Position numbers and translations under genes: made by a program. A stretch of DNA of 64,000 bases from Takakia lepidozioides. Lineage: Eukaryota > Streptophyta > Takakiopsida > Takakiales > Takakiaceae. The stretch lies in NCBI GenBank assembly GCA_030704615.1, contig CM060731.1, forward strand, positions 30,132,001-30,196,000, in the 5' to 3' direction. Below, in pieces: positions 51,200 through 63,865 of the stretch (position 1 is its first letter; every line of letters starts with the position of its first letter). Under the pieces are notes generated by a model that saw only the letters and a program-made list of their open reading frames with translations, ran no database searches and was not told the origin of the DNA.

Positions 51200-51300
51200 T
51201 GGAGCCTTCTAGAAGGAGGGCCCAGCCCCATCCTCCTTCTAGAAAACTCTAGAAGTAGAAGGAGGGCCCACGGCCTCATCCCATGCAGTATAAAAAAACA
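51200..51300 (+). promoter_or_regulatory. Heat-shock-type promoter motif cluster without an obvious gene
   Basis: CCTTCTAGAAGG at about 51,205 and a compound CCTTCTAGAAAACTCTAGAA at about 51,233 followed by GTAGAAGG are alternating nTTCn/nGAAn blocks, the heat shock element pattern. A TATA-like GTATAAAAAAAC follows at 51,288-51,300. Downstream the first ATG (51,354) gives only about 32 codons. Either a remnant promoter, a promoter of a noncoding RNA, or chance repeats of an Xba-like hexamer (TCTAGA). Confidence 0.5.
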
Positions 51301-51924
51301 GTTGCATGCACTCCTACCTGCGAGCCCATTGGCCACTCCAACCACCTAACAGTATGGGTGTCCAAGTCCACTCAACTCACTTCCTTCCTCTCCAAGCCTC
51401 CCGCGATCCCACGCTATTGGTTGTTCCCACGGTGTCGGGTTTTTCTTAAGTATTAGCACTCGTATCAGTGTTTTTTTTTTCCATTTTTCCAAAATCGCAG
51501 GCGGGGCCAACGGTGAAGTCGACCAGTGCCCATGTGGCAAGAATAACAAGGTGACAGGGTTAGAAAAGTGGCTATATATCTTATATACCAGGTGGCATGT
51601 TTTAACTGGTCCACGTCGGCAAAATTAGGCTCCTGATATTCATCTGCTGGTGCTTTTCGGATTTTTACGCCCCCCCTACCTAATTCCTTTGTACAAGTAG
51701 CTGACCGATTTTCCAGGTCAAAATCTGGCGATTTTTTGCCAGAAATAAAACACTGACTCGTATCAGCTAGTATCACAAAACCACAAAATTGTATGAGAAC
51801 CACCTCTTCCCTACTACCCAAATCTGACATTTTTCAATAGTCAAGATCGCATCAAGGAGGCGGGACACAAAAAATGTGGACACATTGCCAAAGCAAGCCT
51901 ACTTAGAGAGAGAGAAGGGCGGCG

Positions 51925-52345
51925 GCAATTTTACAACAATACATGTAGAACATTTATGGGCTGTATGGTGTGCAATTTTACAGCAATACATGTAGAACAT
52001 TTGTGGCTGTATGGTGTGCCATTTTACAGCAATACATGTAGAACATTTATGGGCTGTATGGTGTGCCATTTTACAGCAATACATGTAGAACATTTATGGG
52101 CTGCATGGTGTGCAATTTTACAACAATACATGAAGAACATTTATGGGCTGTATGGTGTGCAATTTTACAGCTATACATGTAGAACATTTATGGGCTGTAT
52201 GGTGTGCAATTTTACAACAATACATGTAGAACATTTCTGGGCTGTATGGTGTGCAATTTTACAGCAATACATGTAGAACATTTGTGGCTGTATGGTGTGC
52301 CATTTTACAGCAATACATGTAGAACATTTATGGGCTGTATGGTTT
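51925..52345. repeat. 47-bp minisatellite, about nine copies
   Basis: Unit contains ACATGTAGAACATTTATGGG then CTGTATGGTGTGCAATTTTA and CAGCAAT, with small variants (GTGGCTG lacking bases, CCATTTTA, ACAACAAT). Very similar copies indicate recent expansion. Frames across it are repeat translations. Confidence 0.95.
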
Positions 52346-52382
52346 GACTTGACCGGGAAGGCCTAGTACCTTCTAGTGGAAG

Positions 52383-53076
52383 GTGGATACCAGTGTTGGG
52401 CGGTTATTTGATTTCTTTCGTAACCTCCGATTCCGGTTTTACAAAATATTAGGATCAAAGAACCTCTGGTTCTGGTTTTTTCATATATTTTTTATGGAAA
52501 GAACCATCGGTTCGGGTTAATTGTAAGAGCATGCCCAGCAGGTGCTCTCCCCCTATCTTCAAAATAGCACTGTCACCGGATCACGCGTCCCCAGCAACAC
52601 AATCTGGCGCTTCAAAATGGTGAGCATCACCAAGTTTGGTCCCACTCTGCCCTATCTAGAGCGTGTTTGGAGCGTGGCATTCTCCCCCCCTACCTACCCA
52701 TGGTCACCTCAGCCTGCCGCCATTACTCTACTATAGATATGGTGGGTTGCTGCTGGGGCTCTTGCCGACCCAGGCACTATCTACCTGCCTGCCGCACCAT
52801 ACACCTCACTAACTAATTTACTGATAGAGTGGCAGTTTAGTGAGCCATGGCTAGGCATGCTCTAAAAATCTCAAAGAACCGGCGGTTTTCATCAAATAAC
52901 CAGCGGGTCTTTGGCGGATTTCAGGCTGGTTATCTCAAAACTACGTAACCGACGGTTATAAGCCTTTGCCGGTTCTTTGTTTTTTTTAGAACCACGGTTA
53001 TATATCCATATAACCTTCTTGATAACCACCGAGGGTTTGTAGCTAAATCAAAGAACCTCCCAACACTGGTGGGTAC
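52383..53076. mobile_element. hAT-like MITE 1 (52,391-53,068) with 8-bp target duplication
   Basis: TIRs: CAGTGTTGGGCGGTTATTTG at the left, and at the right, reversed, CAGTGTTGGGAGGTTCTTTG (about 22 of 24 alike including the next bases). Flanks GTGGATAC and GTGGGTAC differ at one base and form the 8-bp duplication characteristic of hAT elements. 678 bp, no transposase. Interior holds repeated GAACC(G/T)(C/G)CGG runs. Confidence 0.85.
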
Positions 53077-53079
53077 GGG

Positions 53080-53152
53080 ACACCTGCCAACATGCAGTTT
53101 GAACCCACAAGTGAGGCAGTTTTACCCTTACCACTCAGCTAAATGTTGGTTG
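53080..53152 (-). repeat. tRNA-derived SINE-like segment
   Basis: On the minus strand TTAGCTGAGTGGTAAGG resembles a Pol III A box and TGGGTTCAAACTG a B box, about 25 bases apart. No cloverleaf closes, so it is tRNA-like rather than a tRNA gene. Confidence 0.5.
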
Positions 53153-53218
53153 TTTGGGGACGCATAGTTGTAACTATGAACCCTCATTTTGCTATGCCGT
53201 TCCATACACAATTATATG

Positions 53219-54038
53219 GTACATACCAGTGTTGGCCGGGTACCATGTTTTGAGCCCTCTTCCGGTCCGGTTATGGCCTACTCCTTGAAAAAAATGGATG
53301 GCCGGGGCATGGTATATCAATAGGTTTGAAAAAACATCTCGGTTACGGGTTCTCATTAAACACATGAATTTTTTCTTGTCCGGTTCTCAATCTACCGGTT
53401 ATGCCATCTTAAAAATTGCCGGTTCCATGGTACCGGTTATGGGACTCATCCATTTTTATATTCTTACTTTCTCTAGCATTTTTGTGTATGTGTGTGAAAG
53501 TACACAACAGGGCTGTGGCCTGGTGGTAAGCCACTAGTGGATTGGCATGTGGGTCTCGAGTTCAAACGTTCAACCCCTATCATCTATCTCATTGCCTTCA
53601 GGCTGCCCCTATAATACACTAAGTTTATAACTATTGTTTAGCCAAATGCCCAACTAATTAATTTCCTATTTACTTGGACATCCTCGATGTTGTGCACGTA
53701 ATCTCCCCAACCATTGTAAACGTAAGACATAATCAGGATCTGTCCATCTGCAATAATCTTAACTACCATCACCCTACCATCACCAACCCCTATACCTATA
53801 TTATCTAGAACCGCCGCTACGCCATCCCCATTTGCTCCGGATCCTGCTCCGGGTATAACACCCTTACAATCACAATGCCGGTTCTCTAGCCGGTTCGGAA
53901 GCTTGATGGCTTTTGCCGGTTCCCTTCCATAGCCGGTTCCTCCGGGCCTGCACTTTCCGGGTATGCATGTGCATACCCGGCAAATAACCGCCGGGTATGC
54001 ATGTCCAGATGCCATACCCGGCCAACACCGGTACATAC
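53219..54038. mobile_element. hAT-like MITE 2 (53,227-54,030) with exact 8-bp target duplication
   Basis: CAGTGTTGGCCGGGTA at the left and its near-exact inverse (CGGTGTTGGCCGGGTA) at the right, flanked on both sides by GTACATAC. 804 bp. Interior is rich in CCGGTTATGG and in a palindromic patch GGGTATGCATGTGCATACCC near 53,958. Shares its terminal sequence family with MITE 1. No transposase. Confidence 0.9.
53512..53575 (+). repeat. tRNA-like SINE segment inside MITE 2
   Basis: GGCCTGGTGGTAAGCC (A-box-like) and CGAGTTCAAACG (B-box-like) 24 bases apart. Could be a SINE that inserted in the element. Confidence 0.45.
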
Positions 54039-54486
54039 ATTGTTTGTAATTCATGTGGATGAGAGAGCCTGGTCTCAGACAATAATTGATTGAATTCTAG
54101 CCGCCAACTACTCAACGCATTTTTACCCGGGGGTCTCAAATATTTTCCCCTAATAATTCGAAATATATCCGTCCCCTGTTTATTTTTTTTATTTTTTAAA
54201 GACATTTTATGCCCATAAAGGAAACTCTTGACAAAAGCTCCAGAATTTTGGATGATTTTAGATCCTGGTCTTGGGTGCATAGAAAGTGTTTTTAATTGGC
54301 AATGATGGGCTTTGGAAATTTTCTTAAGCCCCTACCTTCTTCAAGGTAACTTGTTTGATCCAGTGTCGTATGGAGGTTTTGCATTCGTAAAAACTTGACC
54401 TAATTTTTCCTTTGTATTTGGAGGTACCTTCCCGACCAGAACTTTCCTCCTGTTTTTGGAGGTACCTTATGGTATCTTACAAATTT

Positions 54487-54550
54487 GTAAGGCCCTGCTA
54501 GGTTGAGTTTTCACGTTGTAAGGCCCCGCTAGGTCGGGTTTTCACGTTGG
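54487..54550. repeat. 31-bp direct duplication
   Basis: GTAAGGCCC(T/C)GCTAGGT(T/C)GRGTTTTCACGTT occurs twice in tandem. Confidence 0.85.
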
Positions 54551-55942
54551 GGAAGGCACTCCACTCAGGGCCTTCCCTACACATACCAAGGGGGGTTGAA
54601 CCGGATGCAAGAGATTATGCATGTCTCACAAGGGTGGGCCCGCTGTCAGCGTTGTCCCATGTCATTACCAAAAACTCACAGTTATGGGTTGTGTGCAAGG
54701 TGCTTCTCCTTCTCCTTTTTTCCCTGCTCCAAAAGGGGACCGTACCCCCAACAAAGCCTGTGAAGCCGCTATGTACCAGAGCAGGTAACAAACTTGTGCA
54801 CATCCACGCTTTAGGTTTGCCTACCTTGACCATTTTCAGGCGCATGGTCGGTGTGGTCGGTGAGATGCCGCTGACATTCCACCGTGTGCTACTCAACCTC
54901 CACCCACATGCTTAAGTATACCACGATGAGAACCTCTCTTAAATAAGTAAACCAAGGAACAAAAGGAAAACCAAGGAAACCCTAACAAGTAAGGGAAACC
55001 CTAATGAGTAAGCCAAGCAGGTCTGCTTGTCAAAATAGATTGGACCACCAACCTTAAACCTAGTGTGTGAAATCATCTGTAACCCTCATATGTAGCCCTC
55101 CAATTGGGCTTGTCACAAGATCCTTTTAAACTGGTATATTGCATGAGTGACAAACAATCATTCAGCTCCAAATTAGTAATGGCCCAGGTGCAATAGCTTT
55201 GGATTACTGAAGCCTAGCTGGTGTATCCTGTTGTAAACATCACTTTGAAAAGCCCCCTCACTAAATTGAACAGGTCCATGAACCGTGCCTGCATGTCACA
55301 TCTTCGGGTCTGATGGTGGAAAAACTGAAAATATCCTGATGCAGAACTGGTGGGTTAAGTCCACCGATACGTCGCTCTGAGGAGTTGAAACATCGCATCA
55401 AGTTATTGCCATGTTACAGTGCTTTCAGAAGAAACTTTGGACAGCAACTATTAATTTCCTCAGTCAATTGACCCACTACAATGCAATGGTCATGGACCCC
55501 AATTTGCTCTCGTATCCCCTCTTCCCCATTTCTGCGTAGTAGAAACTGAGACAAAGGTCTATGGCCCCAAGGTGCAAAGTTTCAACAGCACATCTCGTCC
55601 CATGCTCGTTTGTGTACCACCATCATACCGTTACAGCCTGAAAGAAGACAACTGGGCTGTACCAACTTCTTGAAGAAACACCACTGTATCCGCTCATGCC
55701 CACAGTTCAGCAATACATTACTCCGAGGTCTCAGGTAAGGAAGAGGATCGACATTCATCGTTAAAGATCTGTCTATTATAGACTTTCCACATGAAAGCCT
55801 CATCAGAACCATCAAAAAGTCCATAACAAGCTTGCATCTATGAGTCCAAATTTCCTTAAATTAATCCACGATCAGAGTGAAATAGATTGCACAAACTGTG
55901 GCCATGCCCATTCATGCCATCAATATCTCTCTCGCAGTTCCC
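54551..55942. other. 3' flank of RPN13, no other gene seen
   Basis: Short frames only. Nothing recognised. Confidence 0.4.
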
Positions 55943-58900
55943 TCAATTCAATCTCTCTTGGTCTCCGGAATCATCCTGATTGCTGTTAAAATCCACACCT
56001 GTGGTTGCTTGGTCTTGAATCGCCTCCAAGAAGGAAGCCACTGTGAAATTATCTGTGGGACAAAATCTGACAGGGATTTCAGCTTTCAAATTCTGCAAGA
56101 TGAATGTACAATTATAACAGGCATACATTGTAAAAGGCTTGCACGTATTCTAGCTATTCAGCACAGTGAGAACTAGCTTATTAGTCAACTCCATGCACTA
56201 AGCATAAGAACAGATAGAATGCATCCACCTTACCAGAAACTTTGCCAATTCAATTATCTGAATCCACTGAAGTTGGAGAGATCTAAAACAGTTGCCTCAC
56301 TGAAACAGAGGATAATTGATATCATCAATGAAGAGTGATGGGGAGTAATCGATTCGTCACAACAATCCAGAAATTGAAGCTCTCTAATCATTACCAAAAT
56401 GCCACCAACGGGCAATGTCTGCTTACTCCCTGCTGGACTTTAGGTGGTGACACAAGCAATTCCACCTGTTATTAGGATATGAACTTACATCGACTTGGAT
56501 CAATACCAAACTGAGACAGATCTATCTCCCCGCTCCGAAGCACCTGCTCAGTCATTGCACAATGCAATCCACATAAGGACGGAGTAAACTCCGGACTCAC
56601 AACCGCATGGAAAAGTGTAATCTAAACGTGATGGGGGTCAGCCACCAAGTATTAGGCCATCGACATGCACAGCAGTGAGTAGCTGCTACACCTCCCCACT
56701 GATTTTATCAGCTCCCAGAAGTCAATGTGGTTTTATTACTGCTTGGGGCAAATGGGCAAATGTTTATACCAAGTGTCTTGTACCCTGTTTCTGTTCCAGT
56801 TGTTTTTGGGGAGGCAGGGAAACTCAGTCATGATGTTGGCTAGCACTTGTGAGGAACTAGAGTCTTCGTCCAAGCAGAACAAGCTTTTGAAGAGACTACA
56901 CGAACCTAAACCAAGCCTATGAAAAACATACTCATTTCATGGTTTTCTTCGAAATGGCTGGAGACCCTCTCAAAATAAAGACCCAAAGTGATGAAAAAAG
57001 ATATACATCTGAGGGCAGAGTAAACTCCAAAATCGCATTGCACAACACAGCAGAAATTCTAACTGACACTTGGACATTGTAACCTGCAACACCGCACAGC
57101 CTTGCACCAAGCAAATTCAATATACCACAGATGCAGATAGACTGGTTCACCTGAGTGAATGCATCAAGTTGTTGATGAAATTGTGGGCTTTGCATCAACT
57201 CGGCAATTGCCGCTGTAGTCCGAACACCCTGCAACTTCCTTCTGTGAGGACCACACGAAGGCTTGATAATTCAACTGTTTCATAAGCCTTCTGTTCTCAT
57301 TTTGAACGACAGTTCAAAGTAACCAACTTTGTCAAACCTTTGATTATATGCCGACAATGGCTACTGCCTATAGGCCACAAGAAAGATAGGCAAAAAGAAG
57401 AGAAGAAAAGCAACAGGGACAGTCATTGAGGGCAGGACACAAGCAGAGATGCAGACAGATTTCAAGGATAAGAGAGAAGAGAAAAACGAAGACTGTGTCA
57501 ACAAACAAGTCTGAAGTGTTACATGCGCCTAAGACTTGGGGGGGCATATTCAGGAGGAGAAGTTTGTATGTATGTGTGAGAGAGAGAACTCGGCTGAGGA
57601 GCAGTGTAAAGGCCGGTAGTTCTTGGTTCGCCAAACCAACAATCGAAATTTTTGGTTTACAGAGTGCGATTCCTCATCAAACAACTAATAAAACAGATCG
57701 ACTTGTTAGAATTTGCTTGTTTTCGCCTTGATGCAATGGGGAGAGGAGTTGCGAGGGGGTAACAGAGAGACATGATGATGGTATATTCATTAAACTATGC
57801 TTACCACAGCCTCATGGCACCAGTGCCCCTGTTTAGACAGCCATTGGGGGGGAGGGGTGGGGAAGAAAGCAAGGACAAAAAAGGGAGAGACCTCCGGTAA
57901 GTAGGGAGCAAGTCGCTCTTCCAGATTGAGGTTTTCCAATAGTGGAACAACGACATCAGGTTTCAGAAGCTCTGAAAAACCTGGACCTGCGACACCCATC
58001 CTCAGATAACATTATTTCACAACTAACAATTCCACTCCCAGATATACTGCCTTTCAGTACTATTCAAGGCCCATCCTTATCCTAACTTCAAGAAGTATGA
58101 TGCCCTGTCCCAGTCAAAAAAGCCTACATCAGACTTGCAAAATAGCTGCAATGACATCACATGGTTCACCAGTCACCAGGACATTAACGCAGTCAAACAC
58201 AGGGTATCAAAGCAGTGTCAAGGCAAGACCTCCATGTATCATGAAAAACTCTCCCATTCACAGGATCTACATCCATGATCAGCCAAGGGTCCAAAAGAAC
58301 ATAGAATGCATCTGAGTGCAAGAACAAACCTGTGTCAATCGCCATGGCTATAGCGTGTTCTGCAATGCAAGCAGCACACAAAGCACTAGACCTTTAACCC
58401 CGGAAAAGCAGACTGAAGCATGAGATAATATATTTCTAATCTTACATTGTAGACTTGGAATCTAATGGATGGACTCAAACATCCACAGACAGAGAGAAGT
58501 GAAGTATGGAAGTTATCGTATCACATAGCTAGGGGGCCCAGGCTACAGTCCAACAACCATACGACCAAAACAAGTTAAAGTCTTTGTTACTGTCTTCATT
58601 CATTAAAAGATGGGAAGACACTGAGAAGGGTAGGATGAGAGAACCACTGGTTTGCCCAATCCCGCTCAGTATGCGCTGAAGGTCTGCCAGCTGGACCACC
58701 CCAGTACTGGTGCCTGCTGACATGTCAAATGATGCAGTTTGCGCTCCTGAGGCCATGTCTCTGGAATAGCACCAAAGGTGTTTCTTAGAGGTTTGGAATA
58801 AAAATAGTAAGTTACAGACAAACTCAGTTCAGAAGTTCCGAGATCTACCTCGATGAAGCTTCAACTTCAAGTCCCTCACCACCTTCTGAGGCATCTGAGA

Positions 58901-61900
58901 GTGGCTGAGGAGAGGAATCTTCAGGCTCATCCTCTCCCTCAATCTCTGCAATAAAGAGTACAGGCATTGCTTGTTACAAGCAAACTTTCCACACTAACCC
59001 ACAAATCCTCTCCAAATAACGGTGAAAGGAGCATTTTGTACCTGGCTAGTAAAGATGCAAATAGAACACAAGGAGCTCATCACTACATTGGAGTCAAACA
59101 CAGGTTATCCAGCACACACAGCATGTTTCCTCGATATTCAAAAGACCCTGAACTAAGATACAGGAGAAACATGAGTAGGCTGCAATCTAGTAGTGGATAG
59201 TAAAAAGATTTCCTGTACAGAATGGCAAGCCCATGGAAGAAACAAAGCTCTCACCCATGGAGGGAAAAAATTCTCTTTATGTCAGGTGCTAATGGTTAGC
59301 TTACCAAGTGGGCGGTCGAGGTGATGCATAACAATGTTGCAAATATCTGCATCATGCTCTGGTTTTGCTTCCTACCCCCCACACAATTTCACCCAGACAC
59401 TCAGGCCATTACAAAAACAGAAACTAGTGGCGTGTGGATCCTCATGGTAAGGTCATCTGTCTAGTACTGCAAAGCCAACCAACTATACACCTTTTTCCAC
59501 AGAAGCATGCTTTGCTGGAAACGGAGCTGCAGGTAAAACAGCTGCACGAGCAGTACCTGGGAGATGAGGTGTAGCAACAGATGCAATGGAGTGCCCACAC
59601 ATTTGTATACCAGGCTACAATACATGACCAAGCACAAGATCCTTCAATTATAGCATCTGCATTAGAATAAAGACAGATATTCTACAAGTTGCAATGCCTG
59701 CAAAAGTTGGGACCAACACAACCTGTGCTGCCAACCAGGATACACCTACCTGCATCCAGAAGAACAACTTGCGGTCGTCGTGTTTAAATTTCAAGATATA
59801 GACACGCCCTGAAGATTGTCCCACCTAATATCCCACCACAGCACCCAAAGAGAGAGCACAATTAGAATACCCATCACACGTCCGTGTTTCACCCTGACTT
59901 CCCTGAGGATTGACTCAATACTACAGGCCTGCCCTTCCCTTCTCCCACAAGTTACTTCCACACTCAAGTTTGGGAGTAGTCTTCTGCCATCCTCACTAGG
60001 TGTAGTCCAGATGATGGACCTTCTTCGACTATCTTGAAGATAGCAGATTCGACACATTTTGATTTCGTGAAACATTCAATAAACCACATCCAAATGACTT
60101 TACGCACAAGAGACATCCCTTAAATAATTGAAAAAATGGCAGAGGATGCAAGAGGGATTTAGAATCAAAGACACAGCACCTTCTGGTATATCAAATGTCT
60201 AGATATCCTCCAGATATCTCCACACTTGAATTTAAATGTGACCCAAAAAGAAGTACTGAGGAGATCTAATCTTTAGTTAGGGCTTTCAGGAGAAACAAAC
60301 TGTGTGGACAACCTAACTTATACTTAGTGGGAGCCTCGTGGCTTACCATCCTGAATATAGTATCTGATTCCTTTCTTTGGAACTATTGTCCAGAGGTTTG
60401 GTCTAGGTTTCTGTGCCTGGGATATGATGGCATACTCCTTAAAGTAGCAGACAACATGACTGTAGGTTGTTGATGCCACTGTCAGGAGCTGACGAAGTCG
60501 GTGGGGAAATGATGGTGGCTTGTCACTACCATGCATGTTGTTGTTCTTCTTGGTCCAGGATTGGTGAGAGACAGTCACCAAGTCTATACCACTATTCTCA
60601 GTTTATGGGTTCAGTATGAATCTGTGGTCCTTGTTTTGTTTGTATCCTTGTCTATTTTGTCCTTCCTTGTTTTTCTTTCTATTTTTTTTTTCTCGTCTCT
60701 GCTTTTCTTTTCTTTGAGATCTCGGGATTGCAAACTTTTGAGGTATAAAAGTTACCTTCTCAAAGGACGCTTCCTCCGGAAATATGATCATGTCCTGTAA
60801 TTGAGTTGATTAAGGAGGACCCAAATATCATTAGGTTTCACCTTATCTCACGCAAGGACTGCTCTTCCAGCACAATCACCAATTGCAACATGCCAACCTT
60901 CTTTCTAACCCCCTTTGACTTAGAATGTTAAGATTTCCATGGCCACCAGAAAATGACGAGCATCTCTAGAACTAAAAATCAACACAGGATTTATGAGCTT
61001 AAGCAAGAGAGACTCAGAGTTGGTACTAGAGCCACAGTCCAGGATACATCCTCCAACAAATTTGAATTGCGATCCCACCACTGAAAGTGGGTAAGGGTGT
61101 CCTCTGCCTGCAATAATACAAATTCATCAGATGCACAAATCTTACCTGGATTTTCCCTGAAAGAACAGCCTATGCTTACATTGAATAGCTGAACACATGA
61201 ACGGCTGCACAGCAAACACTTGGCCTTCAACTCAATGCCTGTCTATCTCTGATTGCTACAATCAACCTTGGCAACAACCCGAGCAGCTAAACTCTCTCCA
61301 GAGATAAATGCATTCCTACTTGGAGGGTTTAACCTAAATCTAGCTTTCATGTATGTCCAACCCACAATGCTTGTTACATAGGGAATACTTTTGCTAAAAT
61401 GAGACAAAAACATTGTTTATCCAAACAGAAGTATTTAATGATACTTCTCATAAACCATGCAAACAGTAGAGAGGAGTGCAACACTTGCTTTGCTCTTCTT
61501 CCAATACTTGTTAAACCATACAGCCATCCAGTTTTGTGCAAATGATAATGCAGAAATTCTATATAAAACCTCTACACAAGGGTCAGTAAATCCACATGAC
61601 ACCACTTTTGGTCCTGTTCCTAACCTAACCCTAGCAGCCCTGGCCTGGAATACTGCTGCTTAACTACAACCCAAAACTTCACATGGATAAAGCAGGTGAA
61701 GTTACAAGATGAGTGCACTCACCCATACACCCCTGACAGTGCTTGAAACTTGAAATTCACACAAAACTGTTCTACTTGGAAAATCGAGTCTTCAAAATGT
61801 AGCTAGCACCCTGGACCTTTCAACTACCTTGTCCCTGACATATTTCAAATACTCCTTTGTGTTGGTTGATCAAGTTGGCCCCATTGCCAATTCATATTCT

Positions 61901-62716
61901 GCTATAAATAGGCCACCCCTGAAAGGGGTAATAGCTGTAGTTACGCCACTGCGGTTGGAGTCTTCTTTTTTTTCTGCTAGGAAATTCTACAAAGTTATGG
62001 AAATTGAGGAGGAAAAGACACTTCACCTTCACAAGCCTCACCAGCCCTTTCCTTGGATCAGGAACAACTCGCGTCCCACTTGCTACCATTTTACCAGCAC
62101 GGAATTCAAAGAGAGCTTCCTGTTATTTTCAATTAAAATATGGTCAATTGACTAAATCTTTCATCCAGACCTACTTTGAATGTCCTAATAATCCATCTCT
62201 GTGCTTCAAGAAACTTCACACCCATGATCTTGATTGTCTGGATGCACGTGGTCTGTGGTTATTTGGGCTTAAAAGTTAGAAATCGGCACTTTCTTGGAGT
62301 ACGTCAGCTTTCCTCAAAATTTGACAGTGGCGAACAGCATCAATCAAATGCTGTGCTTACTTGTATTCAAAATTTCTCATCGATGAGCAAGAACCAAACA
62401 TTCCCCGATTTTTCCCAATGGCTACCAGGTACTATTTGCACCAATGACCTAAAACGCGAGTACTAGGTGAAAATACTGTCGGCACCTTGAGTGTTAAGAC
62501 TTGCAAGTTGCGAGAACCAGGGGCTCAGGTGTGAGCACCCTAATTGTTTGTGACTCTTGTTGTTAAGGACCCACACGTAAAGCCTAATTTGCGCTCGTGG
62601 TGAAACGAGGTTCATAACAACATCTGTCGAATCTCCATCCAACTTAAGAACCACATTACCTGGTTTGGCAATTCTGGGATTGGAGACCCGAACGATGGCC
62701 TCGGTGTCAGCCCCAT
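55943..62716 (-). CDS. RPN13: 26S proteasome ubiquitin receptor RPN13 (ADRM1), apparently intact
   Basis: Binds ubiquitin chains through its N-terminal Pru domain at the top of the 19S regulatory particle and recruits the deubiquitinase UCH37 through its C-terminal DEUBAD domain. Twelve exons (minus): 62,716-62,660; 62,119-62,027; 61,107-61,048; 60,794-60,756; 59,824-59,750; 59,371-59,305; 58,945-58,849; 58,760-58,645; 57,986-57,892; 57,228-57,151; 56,543-56,489; 56,052-55,943. All have GT-AG borders, phases agree, sum 942 nt (313 residues). ATG 62,716 has a strong GCCATGG context. Pru: [60 protein letters not shown]. An acidic linker ([11 protein letters not shown]) leads to [10 protein letters not shown], then [71 protein letters not shown]. 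Length is near the plant norm. Confidence 0.96.
60340..60581 (-). other. Unexplained coding-like stretch in RPN13 intron 4
   Basis: In the 932-bp fourth intron a same-strand frame of 80 codons ([23 protein letters not shown]) ends at a donor-like GTAAGC (about 60,350). It looks like coding sequence of some other protein but I cannot name it, and no acceptor partner fits the RPN13 phases. Could be a captured exon or chance. Confidence 0.3.
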
Positions 62717-63225
62717 GGCAGTTCCTCTCCCCTACCAATCAGTGTAGATAGCAGCTGGATGCCTCCTACACATCCTCCAACTTCATCAAAAACCTCTCCA
62801 GCATACCAGGATATACAACGAATTGCTTCTTGCACCCGCGTCAGGGAAGCAGGTCACACGCATTCCGCTATCCGAATTTTCTAATCCCCGCAATAACTCA
62901 ATTCAATCTCTCAATTGGCCCCTTCCTGAAACGACAGGCGAGGTCACAGACTTCAAGAACACCAGAGATCAAATTCATCTCAAAACACGGACCACATGTT
63001 AAGTAGCTTCATATCAGAAAGAGCCAGCGAGACAAACAGCAAGAAATTACCACAGAAGAGGTCAGAGAAACCTCCACCACTTCAAGAACAGAAAAAACTT
63101 GAAAAAGGCACACGTTCAAGCACAATCTGACACCTTACCAGAAACAATGAGAGACGAGACAGCAGAAATGCGACCTAAATCTGTCGATTTCTCACAAGCA
63201 AGGGCCGGGCCTTCTCAAACGCACA
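62717..63225. promoter_or_regulatory. RPN13 upstream region
   Basis: Leader and probable promoter of the minus-strand RPN13. No clear TATA box, as is common for housekeeping genes. No other feature seen. Confidence 0.4.
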
Positions 63226-63229
63226 AGAG

Positions 63230-63865
63230 CGGGGGAAAAGGAAGTGAGGCAGCGTTTTCTCTATTGGCGAATTTTCGCCAGATTTCGACCTCAAAAAATA
63301 AAATAGAATATTCTGTCGTAAATTCCCTATTCTTTCATGGATGAAATCGCCAAATTTCCCAAATACAAAATAAAAAATGGATGAATTCGCCAAATATGGA
63401 TGACATAAATGGATTGAAATACATAAATGGATGAAATTAAGTAGATGAACAGAATGTACCGCTATTTTTTGCAAACCTCTGGAGCCACTCGTGCTGTTTT
63501 CCAGATTTCTTGAAGAAAACACTGTGAGGGGCGTCCTCTCGAGATACACGCGACATCTCTCAATTTTCAGTGTTTTTATTTCAGGCGAAATTTCGCACTT
63601 TTTCGACCTCAAAATAAAACGAATATTCTGTCGTAAATTCGTAAATTCCCTATTTTCTCATGGATGAAATCGCCAAAATTCGCCCAAAAAAAATAAACTG
63701 GGGATGAATTCGCCTAATATGGATGATATACATGGATGAAATTACAGAGGAGGATGATTCTGTCCAAATTTCAGTGGATGAACAGAAAATATGGCTATTT
63801 CCTGCAAAACTCAGTAGCCACTCCTGTTATTTTCCAAATTCGAGAAAAAAAAACACTGCTCTCAA
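63230..63865. repeat. Tandem duplication of about 320 bp
   Basis: Segments 63,262-63,545 and 63,585-63,865 share a series of blocks in the same order: TTTCGACCTCAAAA, AATATTCTGTCGTAAATTC, ATGGATGAAATCGCCAAA, GGATGAATTCGCC, GGATGAACAGAA, GCAAA(A/C)(C/T)TC and GAGCCACTC-like text. Both contain repeated TGGATGAA. Divergence is moderate, so the duplication is not recent. Confidence 0.8.

Noticed and set aside
53512-53575. True tRNA gene
   Set aside because: A- and B-box-like sequences exist, but no acceptor stem or anticodon arm can be formed.
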